DNA of 46,990 nucleotides from NCBI GenBank assembly GCA_018266685.1, contig JAFDZY010000372.1, positions 1-46,990 of the forward strand. The letters are read 5' to 3'. A program made the translations under genes and the position numbers. Under the pieces are notes generated by a model. That model was given only the letters and a program-made list of their open reading frames with translations. It was not told the origin of the DNA and ran no database searches. This DNA comes from Bacteroidota bacterium. Lineage in GTDB: Bacteria > Bacteroidota > Bacteroidia > Flavobacteriales_F > PHOS-HE28. Shown one piece after another: positions 18,324 to 26,097 of this stretch (position 1 is the first letter of the stretch; each line of letters starts with the position of its first letter).

Positions 18324-18776
18324 TCAACGGGATGCAGCGCCCAAGGCTCTTTCCACGCGGCGAATAGCACTCTCCGGAAATTTCCGGAACCGGCATTCCC
18401 AAATGGTGACCACGCGCCAACCGGCCCTTCGCAGGGCACGCACATTGCGCCGATCACGCTGCACGTTTCGGTCCAGCTTTTCATCCCAGAAGTCCTTGTG
18501 CGTTTGTGGCCGGGGCGGTTGGCAATGCGGGCAGCAGTGCCAAAAACATCCGTGGATGAACACAGCCACCTGCTTGCCCACGAAGGCCACGTCCGGCTTG
18601 CCCGGCACTTTGGCATAGTTCAGGCGGTAGCCTCGGATGCCCGCATCCGCCAAGGCTCTCCGCAACATGCGCTCGGGCCCCGTGTTCTTGGAGCGGATGC
18701 GGCGCATCTGTTCGCTTACGCGGGAATCCACTGGCACTGGTGCCCGGCCATCACGGATGTAGTTGTATTTGGCCAT
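18324..18776 (-). CDS. vsr: Very short patch repair endonuclease (Vsr)
   Basis: 150 residues from the ATG at 18776; longer in-frame starts run into the divergent SMR gene. It carries the Vsr pattern: MRRIRSKNTGPE near the N-terminus, the catalytic region PGKPDVAFVGKQVAVFIHGC followed by FWHCC, then DFWDEKL, RDRRN and GWRVVTIWEC. The Asp in KPD and the His and Cys of the HGCFWH-type motif match E. coli Vsr. The enzyme nicks at T:G mismatches left by deamination of 5-methylcytosine. No cytosine methyltransferase or restriction gene is adjacent, so here it is an orphan. Confidence 0.9.
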   Translation of the reverse strand: MAKYNYIRDGRAPVPVDSRVSEQMRRIRSKNTGPERMLRRALADAGIRGYRLNYAKVPGKPDVAFVGKQVAVFIHGCFWHCCPHCQPPRPQTHKDFWDEKLDRNVQRDRRNVRALRRAGWRVVTIWECRFRKFPESAIRRVERALGAASR

Positions 18777-18813
18777 GTGGATGCGCAAAGCTCGGCACCC
18801 CTTCCTTTGCAAC

Positions 18814-19140
18814 ATGAATTGGATCCTCCTGATCATCGGCGGCCTCTTCGAGGTGGGCTTCACCACCTGCCTCGGCAAGGCAAAGGCGACCACCGGCAAT
18901 ACGGCCATGCTGTGGTGGATCGGCTTTGCGGCCTGCCTCTTCCTGAGCATGTACCTGCTCTACCGCGCCACCTTGTCGCTCCCCATTGGCACGGCCTACG
19001 CGGTTTGGACCGGCATTGGCGCCATCGGCACCGCCGTGGTGGGCATCGTGCTCTTCAAGGAACCGGCCGACTTCTGGAGGCTGTTTTTCATATTCACACT
19101 CATCGCCAGCATTGCAGGCTTGAAATTGGTTAGTGAGTGA
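18814..19140 (+). CDS. SMR-family transporter, SugE/Gdx-like
   Basis: 108 residues with four hydrophobic helices, standard for the family. The start at 18814 gives MNWILLIIGGLFEVGF, in which E13 is the conserved membrane glutamate that binds substrate and protons. The signature IGTAYAVWTGIGAIGTA is characteristic of SMR proteins and closest to the Gdx (SugE) type, which exports guanidinium; EmrE-like drug export is the alternative. It is divergent from vsr, with 37 bases between them. No guanidine riboswitch was seen upstream. Confidence 0.88.
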   Translation: MNWILLIIGGLFEVGFTTCLGKAKATTGNTAMLWWIGFAACLFLSMYLLYRATLSLPIGTAYAVWTGIGAIGTAVVGIVLFKEPADFWRLFFIFTLIASIAGLKLVSE

Positions 19141-19271
19141 AGGCAGGGTGCCGCCACCCAATGTCGCGGCCCTGCCTGACAACCAACAACTGGCAACTCA
19201 AGCCCACTTCATGTATTTCGCCAATGGACAGTGGACAGTGACCTCTTCTTGAGTTTGGCCTACCACTGCGA

Positions 19272-19919
19272 TCAAGCCGGCTGGCGCTCGTTCCACGCCT
19301 GATGAAGGGCACCTAGAAAGTGTTCGCTGGCTTGTGCACCGCTCACTGCGTACTTGTTGTCCAGCACGAAGAAAGGCACACCGCGCACGCCGATCTGGTG
19401 CGCCTCATACTCATCGGCCTCCACGGCTTCCGTGAAGGCATCGCCTGCCAGCATTTCAGCAGCCTCGTGGCCGTCTAAGCCGATTTCTTCCGCAATGGCC
19501 CGCAGGACGGCCTTGTCGCCGATGTGCTCACCCAGCACAAAGTGGGCCTTGAACAGGCGTTCCTCCGCTTCATCGCCCTTGCCCTTGGTTTTGGCCAATT
19601 GGATCAAGCGGTGCGCATCAAATGAGCTGCCCATCACGGCCTTGTCCATGTTGTAGGCCAAGCCCACGGATCGTGCGCGCTCCACCACACCGGCCACCAT
19701 CTCTTTGGCCTGCTCACGGGTGCGGCCGTATTTCTTGGCCAGGTGGCCGTACATGTCGTCCGCGCTGCGCACGGGTGCTTCGCGGTCCAGCTCGAAGCTC
19801 TTCCATTCCACTTGCACTTGGTCCCTCTGCGGGAACTGTTCCAAGGCTTTCCCAAACTCGCGCTTGCCGATGTAGCAGTACGGGCACACCACATCGGACC
19901 AGATCTGTACTTTCATCAT
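19272..19919 (-). CDS. DsbA-family oxidoreductase, FrnE-like
   Basis: 215 residues starting MMKVQIWSDVVCPYCYIGKR; either of the first two ATGs could be used. The thioredoxin-fold CPYC motif is at C12-C15. A helical insertion and the late cis-proline region GVRGVPFFVLDNKYAVSGAQ follow, as in the cytoplasmic FrnE/2-hydroxychromene isomerase branch. There is no signal peptide, so it acts in the cytoplasm, probably as a thiol-disulfide oxidoreductase in oxidative stress. Confidence 0.88.
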   Translation of the reverse strand: MMKVQIWSDVVCPYCYIGKREFGKALEQFPQRDQVQVEWKSFELDREAPVRSADDMYGHLAKKYGRTREQAKEMVAGVVERARSVGLAYNMDKAVMGSSFDAHRLIQLAKTKGKGDEAEERLFKAHFVLGEHIGDKAVLRAIAEEIGLDGHEAAEMLAGDAFTEAVEADEYEAHQIGVRGVPFFVLDNKYAVSGAQASEHFLGALHQAWNERQPA

Positions 19920-20040
19920 GGTGCGGCCCCTGGCATGATCCGTGCCGATCGTGTTTCAAGCTGTGGAATGGCAATATCGTCAGGGAACCAACCCGCTTGC
20001 AGATGTTTCCATGCCAATCAAGGGCAATTGGGCCGGAAAG

Positions 20041-20158
20041 AGCCTCGCGGAGGCTATCTTCAATACGATCAGAAGATCAGAACCGCAGGGTTCTGTGGCG
20101 TAAACAAAAGCATGATCCGTTTCGGAGACCTTGCGTGAGCGGTGGAACCGCAGGTTCC
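20041..20158. repeat. Cluster of three short perfect hairpins
   Basis: AGCCTC/GAGGCT (20041-20055), CAGAACC/GGTTCTG (20078-20095) and GGAACC/GGTTCC (20144-20158) fall within 118 bases of intergenic DNA between the XRE gene and the DsbA-like gene. The last two share the core AACCGCAGG. The function is unknown. Confidence 0.5.
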
Positions 20159-20212
20159 CGTTGGGCGGATGAACGCACGATCTGATTGCAAAGAGCACTC
20201 GCGCGTAAAAGG

Positions 20213-20554
20213 TCAATATCGCCCCATCCGCTGGTCCAATTTCCCGCGCAAATACTCCACCTCATTTTCCAAATGACGGATCCGGTCCCGAAGTACAGCG
20301 CCCACTTCCCCAAAGCGCCCCGGTTCCTGTTTGTCCAGACCTTCAAGCAGCATCGAAACAGGCAATTCCAGTACGTTCAGCATGGCTTCCAGCAAATCGA
20401 TCGTCAGCTTCGCATTACCGGATTCATGCCGGGCATATTGCCGTTGCCCGCTCATGCCCAAGCGGCTTGCCATGTACTCCTGGCTGTAGCCCAAGCGCAT
20501 GCGTTCACTTCGGATCTTCTGCCTGATGTATACTGCCAGTTTGGGCTCAACCAT
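20213..20554 (-). CDS. XRE-family HTH regulator with C-terminal coiled coil
   Basis: 113 residues from the ATG at 20554. A longer in-frame start at 20707 would run through the operator palindrome and has no family support. Residues of about 10-65 form an XRE helix-turn-helix (RSERMRLGYSQEYMASRLGM, then YARHESGNAKLT). The C-terminal RDRIRHLENEVEYLRGKLD is a likely coiled coil for dimerisation. It is divergent from the T9SS cargo operon at 20706, with a perfect inverted repeat 7 bases upstream of its ATG. It probably represses itself and possibly the cargo operon; that is inferred from layout. Confidence 0.82.
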   Translation of the reverse strand: MVEPKLAVYIRQKIRSERMRLGYSQEYMASRLGMSGQRQYARHESGNAKLTIDLLEAMLNVLELPVSMLLEGLDKQEPGRFGEVGAVLRDRIRHLENEVEYLRGKLDQRMGRY

Positions 20555-20561
20555 GGCTGAG

Positions 20562-20581
20562 TTAGTCGTTGTAGCGACTAA
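20562..20581. promoter_or_regulatory. Probable operator of the XRE regulator
   Basis: Perfect inverted repeat TTAGTCG (20562-20568) and CGACTAA (20575-20581) with a 6-base spacer. On the minus strand it overlaps TACTTTAG, a near-match to the -7 box, so binding would block transcription of the XRE gene. Confidence 0.5.
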
Positions 20582-20705
20582 AGTACAACAGCCGCTTACT
20601 TGCATTTGTGATTTCCTTGCATCGAGATTTGACACCGGGCAGGTAGTCCCCTGTACCCCACGTTGCGTTGCTTGTTGTTTCCCGTTACCCCAAAACCCAA
20701 CTACC

Positions 20706-22010
20706 ATGGACGCTCAGTACATTACTAAGGAAGGAAGGAAGGAAGGAAGGAAGGAAGGAAAGGGATTGCCCTACGTCCGTTCCTTGTGGGTCTTGTAATA
20801 CTGGCAATGCAGATCACAGCCTTTGCGCAAGGTTATATCCCTCCCGATATTTTTCACGATGAACACTTGGGCCGAGATATCCTCCGAAGGAATGACGGCC
20901 AAGTATTCGGCACCGACGGCCACGACCGTCGAGATGTGAGGGCGTATTTTGAGGGTAGCCCATTAGGGATATACTTGCGCGATTCGTCAAGGGTTTCCTT
21001 TACATACCATGTCATGCACCATGACAGCACCATGCTCGATACCTCCTATCGGGTGGATATGGCCGTAGGGGCCACCAAGTTCTCCGACCCCGAACTCATG
21101 GTGCCTGCACCGGGTGTGTCCAATTACTACCGCGGGGCTAGTGCTGTTGAGGAAGTGCCTGCATTCCGCCGTGGCATCTATTGGAATGTGATCAATAAAA
21201 TTGACCTGCATGTGTATGGCAGCACCGGCGGCCCGCGCATTGCTTATGTTGTGCGTCCAGGGGGGAATCCGGGCGACATCAAGTTGGTCTTCTCCGGGCA
21301 GGATAGTCTTGGTGTAGATTGGCAAGGTGCATTGAAAGTGTACATGCAGGGGAAGTGGATTGAGCTGAGGCAAGCCATCGCCTACCAAGTGGACCCGAAC
21401 GGAAACATAAGCACAGTAAACTGGACCGCTGGCTACGAAATTGACCAGAGCAATGCCGTGGTCCACTTTACGTTCGATGCATACAATGAAAATTGGCCGT
21501 TGGTGCTGGAGATCGGCTATGGCCCCATGGCTGGCGCAGGCGGAACGGATACGCGCAACATGAACTGGAGTACGTACATGGGCGGCATGGACAACGAAGA
21601 ACTTACCTGTACGGAAGCAGATAATGAAGGCAATCCCTATTTCTGCGGGTATTCTTTCTCCGTGGATTTTCCGGTAGCACCGGGCAACCAGGTATTCAAC
21701 CCGTTCTTGGGCCAAGCACCCGGCTGGGACAATGCCGTGCTCATGAAATTTGACCACAACAACAAGCAGCTGGTCTGGGCCACGTATTTCGGTGGAAGCG
21801 ATGCTGCTGTTGCCGGTGAACTTGCAAAAACGGAAGCCCGGAAAATCGCTGTGTACAATGGCACGGACCCTGAGTTGGACAATGTCTTTGCAACAGGAAC
21901 TACCAATTGCAATGATTTACAGCCATTCATCCAACCTCTTTCAGCATTCGTCAATGCAGACCAACAGGCCTACACAGGAGGCATTCATCGCATGTGGGTT
22001 GGAGCCTTTA
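20706..22010 (+). pseudogene. 5' part of IS-interrupted T9SS cargo gene with out-of-frame start
   Basis: From the ATG at 20706 the frame reads MDAQYIT, a KEGR repeat and then a stop at 20796. The rest of the gene lies in another frame, which reads RKGIALRPFLVGLVILAMQI and ends TAFAQ: a complete signal peptide. One extra AAGG unit (9 instead of 8), or two fewer, would join them. A GTG at 20786 is an alternative start but leaves no positive charge before the hydrophobic core. The protein is a beta-propeller-like secreted protein with SBBP-type repeats (MNWSTYMGG, LVWATYFGGS) after a DUF7948-like N-terminal domain. It is cut at the codon before the IS: GAF at 22001-22009 continues as KKYNGH at 23132. 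The rejoined gene would encode about 944 residues. Confidence 0.85.
20727..20758 (+). repeat. (AAGG)8 tetranucleotide tract in signal-peptide coding region
   Basis: Eight perfect AAGG units, followed by AAA. Each three units encode K-E-G-R in any frame, so the tract never creates a stop. It sits 21 bases after the ATG at 20706 and changes in unit number shift the frame, the classical layout for slipped-strand phase variation. Confidence 0.95.
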
Positions 22011-23130
22011 TTGATCCGGCAGATATGTGTTGAAACTATGGCACGATCCTTGGATCGGGTTCAATCATGAGAGAGAACGATAGCAGAACCCTGAATTTGG
22101 CAGCGCTTAATGAGCGCCGTAGCCAAGTGATCGCCTGTCTGAAAAAGGGCATGACCCAGAAGGCTACGGCAGAACTGTGCGGCATGGCCCAAGGGTCCGT
22201 GGGCAAGATCAAGAAGCGCTTCGATAATGGCGGCCGTAAAGCGGTCGTGGTAGTGAAGCACGGACGACCCACGGGAAAGGGGCGCACCCTGACAAGTGAA
22301 CAGGAAAAAGACGCGCAAATGGTCATAGCCGACAGAACGCCCGATCAGATCAAGCTGCCCTATGCGCTGTGGACCAGGCAGGCAGTGCGCGAAATGATCG
22401 AGCGTCGCTATGATCGCAAGCTCTCGGTGCGTGGTGTGGGCGAATACCTGAAGCGCTGGGACTACACGCCGCAGAAGCCTTTGCAAAAGGCATACGAGCA
22501 AAGACCCGCAGCGGTGCGCAAATGGCTCGATGAGGATTTCCCGAAGCTCAAGGCCCTCGCCAAGGTTGAAGGTGCCGAGATTCTTTGGTGTGACGAGACC
22601 GGCTTGCGCAGTGACGACGTACGCGGCCGCAGCTATGCGCTAAAAGGGAAAACTCCGACCATAAGGGTCAACCAAAAGCGGCATGGTTGCTCGATCATCT
22701 CCACAGTCACCAACAAAGGCAGCATGCGGTGGATGGTCTTCCAAGGTGCTCTCAATGCCAAGATCCTGATCAACTTCCTTCGTAGAGTGATCAAGGGTGC
22801 ATCGCGCAAGTGCTTCGTGGTCCTTGACAATCTGCGTGTCCATCATAGCAAGAAGGTGACCGAATGGGTGGAACGCAACACGGATAAGATCGAGCTGTTC
22901 TTCCTGCCCAGCTACTCTCCGGAACTCAACCCGGTGGAACTGGCCAACGCCTCCTTAAAGCATGCAGTGACCACGCACGCACCCGCACGCAGAAAGGGGC
23001 AGATGGAAAAGGTGGCTTCAACGCACTTGAAGCACTTGCAGCGCAACCCTGAAAAGGTAGTTGCATTCTTCCAAAAAGAGTGCGTGAAATATGCAGCTTG
23101 AAAAATGTCAACACTTCAATGCCGACTCAA
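22011..23130 (+). mobile_element. Complete IS630-family insertion sequence (1120 bp)
   Basis: The element is bounded by TA on both sides (22009-22010 and 23131-23132), as expected for IS630/Tc1-type insertion. The ends are imperfect inverted repeats: the left begins TTGATCCGGCA and contains GTGTTGA; the right, reversed, begins TTGAGTCGGCA and also contains GTGTTGA, with 19 of the first 25 bases matching. Removing the element and one TA restores the host reading frame exactly, which fixes both boundaries. It holds a single intact transposase gene. Confidence 0.93.
22067..23101 (+). CDS. IS630-family transposase
   Basis: 344 residues, apparently intact. An N-terminal helix-turn-helix region (about 15-60, RSQVIACLKKGMTQKATAEL) is followed by a DDE catalytic core: D176 in ILWCDETGL, D254 in VVLDNLRVHH and E291 in SYSPELNPVE, a DD36E spacing. 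It acts by cut-and-paste at TA dinucleotides. The stop lies 29 bases from the right end of the element. Being undamaged, the element may still move. Confidence 0.95.
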   Translation: MRENDSRTLNLAALNERRSQVIACLKKGMTQKATAELCGMAQGSVGKIKKRFDNGGRKAVVVVKHGRPTGKGRTLTSEQEKDAQMVIADRTPDQIKLPYALWTRQAVREMIERRYDRKLSVRGVGEYLKRWDYTPQKPLQKAYEQRPAAVRKWLDEDFPKLKALAKVEGAEILWCDETGLRSDDVRGRSYALKGKTPTIRVNQKRHGCSIISTVTNKGSMRWMVFQGALNAKILINFLRRVIKGASRKCFVVLDNLRVHHSKKVTEWVERNTDKIELFFLPSYSPELNPVELANASLKHAVTTHAPARRKGQMEKVASTHLKHLQRNPEKVVAFFQKECVKYAA

Positions 23131-24658
23131 TAAGAAGTACAACGGTCATCGCGATTGGGCCACTACCTATGGAGAGACTGGCGATTACACTTGGAACGAA
23201 GAGGGTTTAGCCATCGCCATGGACCCCACGGCCGGCCTGGCGGTTGGGGGCAGGTTGTATCAGAACATTGGCACCCCTGGGTTCGTGCCAGTTACACCGG
23301 CCAATGCATTCGTGCAGAACGTGGGTGGTGCATTTGTCATGCACTTCAACCACGACTTCCAAGTGAGCTGGAGCACACCTTTTGGCGGGTACAATTCTGG
23401 AACACCCCCATATACCCAGATCACGGACATGCGCTTTGTGCGCACGGATAACTTCAAGCTTTGGATCACGGGGGCCAATGGCGGCCCCGGCATGCAATTC
23501 ACGCCACCTCCGGGCGGAACCGGCTTCTACCACAACTACACAAGCACAGCCGGTGTGTTCTTCGCCTCGTTTGATATTGCAAGCCACCAGTTGGAGTATT
23601 GCACAGGCTGGGGCAACAACGAGATCAGCATGGCCTACGGCTTGGACTACGACGGCAAATCCGTATGGGTGGTCGGCGGGACCGAGGACAAGGACCTTAC
23701 GGACGTTGACTTGCCCAACCCCGATCCGGGAAACCCGGCTGTCCATCACTCCCTTGGTCTTGGCATCGTAAGCCCAGGATGGCAAAACAGCGATGCATTC
23801 GTGCTGGCAATTAACCCCGTGAATTACACGCTGGAATACGGCACCTTGATCGGAGGGCTGGCCTACGACATGCTGCTGGACGTGGCCCATGACCAGCAAA
23901 GTGTGTATTTGATCGGTGAAACCCGCAGTTCAGGCAATTTCAGCATGAATGGCCCGAACGGAGGACCAGCCGACCTTGACCCGGATCAATACTTCCAAGT
24001 CTTGAACCCGAACCAGACCAGCCGCGATGTACTGCTCTTTGCCATGAGCCAAAACATGGCCGCCCCTGCGCTGAAATGGAGCACCGCTTTTGGGGGCACG
24101 CTCAGCGATCGGGGCTGGGGAATTGCAGCCACCCAATCGGAAGTGTACATCACGGGAGCCACGGCATCCAATTCTTGGGATTTCTTCCCGCTCTTGGAAT
24201 TTGACCCGAACGACCCGAACGATTTCTACCAGGATTACAACCTATTGGGTACTGGAAGCCAATCCGACCTGGAATTTTACGGGTTCGACTTCGGGCTCCA
24301 CTATGAGCACTTCACACATAACCTGAACCCCGAGCCGCTCAATCAAGGCAATGATGCCTTTATCGCCTGCTTCGGCACGGTTCTTTTACCAGTCGGGATC
24401 CAAAATACTTCAGAAGAAACCGTAGGCTACTTGCATTTCACTCCCCTGCCTGCCATTGGCCAGTGGGCGGTTCAATTCCCGACCGTTGGCAACTGGAAAC
24501 TTGCCGCATGGAACTCCGCCGGGCAAGAGGTGGGCAATTGGCATGTACACGGATCTGCACTTATCGTTGATCTAAGCCAAGATGCCGCAGGCTTGTACCT
24601 GCTCCGAGCCACACGCCCGAATTGCCTGCCGCTCCATGGCAAATTGCTGCGGCCATGA
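23131..24658 (+). pseudogene. 3' part of IS-interrupted T9SS cargo gene
   Basis: An in-frame ATG at 23105 lies inside the IS end and is not a natural start. Host coding resumes at 23132 with KKYNGHRDWATTYGE, and SBBP/propeller-like blades continue (LEYGTLIGG, LKWSTAFGG). The last ~80 residues form a T9SS type A sorting domain (WAVQFPTVGNWKLAAWNSAG, then GLYLLRA and KLLRP). Without its signal peptide this fragment would not be exported. The end overlaps the next gene's start (ATGA). Confidence 0.88.
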
Positions 24659-26097
24659 AGCTCCTGCTTGCTGCGGTTCTCGCACTGCTGGCGCAGGCGG
24701 GAATTGCCCAGTATTGGAAAGCACTGGGCCGTGGAACCATTGGCCCCACGGAAGTGCAAACCTTGTATGGCGACAGTGTTTCAGACAGATTACTTGCGGG
24801 GGGAACGTTCATGTGGATCAAGAATGAACACGACACTGTTTTGGGCGTTGGCCAAGCTGGATGGGATGGGACGCGCTGGGACAGTATTGGCTCAAGGATT
24901 CAACAGACCTTGAACAACAGTTCCGTCAATCCGATCTACTGGCACCTCCGATTTAAAGGGAGGCTGTACACTTGTGGGTACTTCAGTTTTGAGGCTACTG
25001 ATGGCGATAGCAACTGGAATTTGGCGAGACTAAATGAAGCTGGAACCCATTGGGATGCGTTGGAATGCTCGAACCCAACTAACAGTGATATTGCCACTCT
25101 CGTACCCAAGGAACCCGACACTACGCTTTATGCCACCGGGTACAAGGGTACGGTATGTGGCTTTCCGGAAAGCTGTGTATTTCGGTACGATGGTTCGGCG
25201 TTCCACACCTGGCCACCTTTTGAGGACATTCCCTATGATCCGGGCAACTACGTGGGGTACGTGTTTGATTACCAAGGCATGACCTACATGACCGGCAACC
25301 TGCAGAATCCAGTGGGCCCGGGAACGGTTACTTTTCTTCGCTATACAGGCACCACCTGGGAACAAGTACCGGGCTGGAACACCCAAAGCCCCATCAAGGA
25401 GATTTTGATCCGTAACGGGATCCTGTACGTGGCAGGTGCCTTCCACGAATCCACCGGTGGCCCAGGCAACCTGGTGGCCAGCTTTGACGGCGAGAACTGG
25501 AATGACCTAGGTGGTGGATTGGCCTATTCCCCCATCCCCATGAACGGGGTTGCCCTGGACTTGGAATGGTACCATGGCAAATTGCTCGTGAGCGGCTTCT
25601 TCAACCAGGCGGGAGGAGTGGAATGCAGAAGCATCGCCCAGTGGGACGGTACCACATGGTGCGGCTTTCCGGGCGATATCCGTTGGCAGTTCAATGCTTT
25701 GTCCTTGCTCTATGACATGGCCGTATGGCGCGACAGCCTTTACGTGTGCGGCGGCATCAATACCGTGGACGGGGATACCATGCGGCAGGTGATCCAATGG
25801 ATCGGTGGGGATGCCACAGGGAATTGCAGCACTACAGCCATAGATCAAACTGTCAGCACACCGACAAGGCTGATTATCCGCACATTGCCGGGTTCAGCAA
25901 ATTGGGAAGTGGAGTTGCCGGGTCCGGGCCCTTGGGCGTTGATGGCCTTTAATTCCATCGGTCAATCCGTAGGGCAATGGCACGCATCCAGCAATAAAGT
26001 CCGCATAGACCTTGAAGGAGAACCACCGGACTTGTACCTGCTGCGTGCGGAGTCTGCAACTGGTCAGCGATTGGGTGCCAAAATCATACGGCCATGA
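24655..26097 (+). CDS. Secreted beta-propeller protein with T9SS type A tail
   Basis: 480 residues from the ATG at 24655, which overlaps the upstream stop by 4 bases (ATGA); an in-frame ATG at 24622 lies within the upstream gene. A signal peptide (MKLLLAAVLALLAQAGIAQ) is followed by repeated kelch/delta-60-like blades (W..LG.G...V..., for example ENWNDLGGGLAYSP). The C-terminal ~80 residues are a type A sorting domain close to those of both neighbours (WEVELPGPGPWALMAFNSIG, then LYLLRAES and KIIRP). No catalytic motif was seen. It is coupled to the genes on both sides and is likely co-secreted with them. Confidence 0.85.
   Translation: MKLLLAAVLALLAQAGIAQYWKALGRGTIGPTEVQTLYGDSVSDRLLAGGTFMWIKNEHDTVLGVGQAGWDGTRWDSIGSRIQQTLNNSSVNPIYWHLRFKGRLYTCGYFSFEATDGDSNWNLARLNEAGTHWDALECSNPTNSDIATLVPKEPDTTLYATGYKGTVCGFPESCVFRYDGSAFHTWPPFEDIPYDPGNYVGYVFDYQGMTYMTGNLQNPVGPGTVTFLRYTGTTWEQVPGWNTQSPIKEILIRNGILYVAGAFHESTGGPGNLVASFDGENWNDLGGGLAYSPIPMNGVALDLEWYHGKLLVSGFFNQAGGVECRSIAQWDGTTWCGFPGDIRWQFNALSLLYDMAVWRDSLYVCGGINTVDGDTMRQVIQWIGGDATGNCSTTAIDQTVSTPTRLIIRTLPGSANWEVELPGPGPWALMAFNSIGQSVGQWHASSNKVRIDLEGEPPDLYLLRAESATGQRLGAKIIRP

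Noticed and set aside
18777..18950. N-terminal extension of Vsr to ATG 18950
   Set aside because: It would overlap the divergent SMR gene by over 100 bases and adds residues not found in Vsr proteins.
20727..20765. CRISPR or minisatellite
   Set aside because: The repeat is a simple 4-base tract without spacers.
23105..24658. Independent gene starting at ATG 23105
   Set aside because: That ATG and the next eight codons lie inside the IS630 end; the true coding sequence resumes at 23132.
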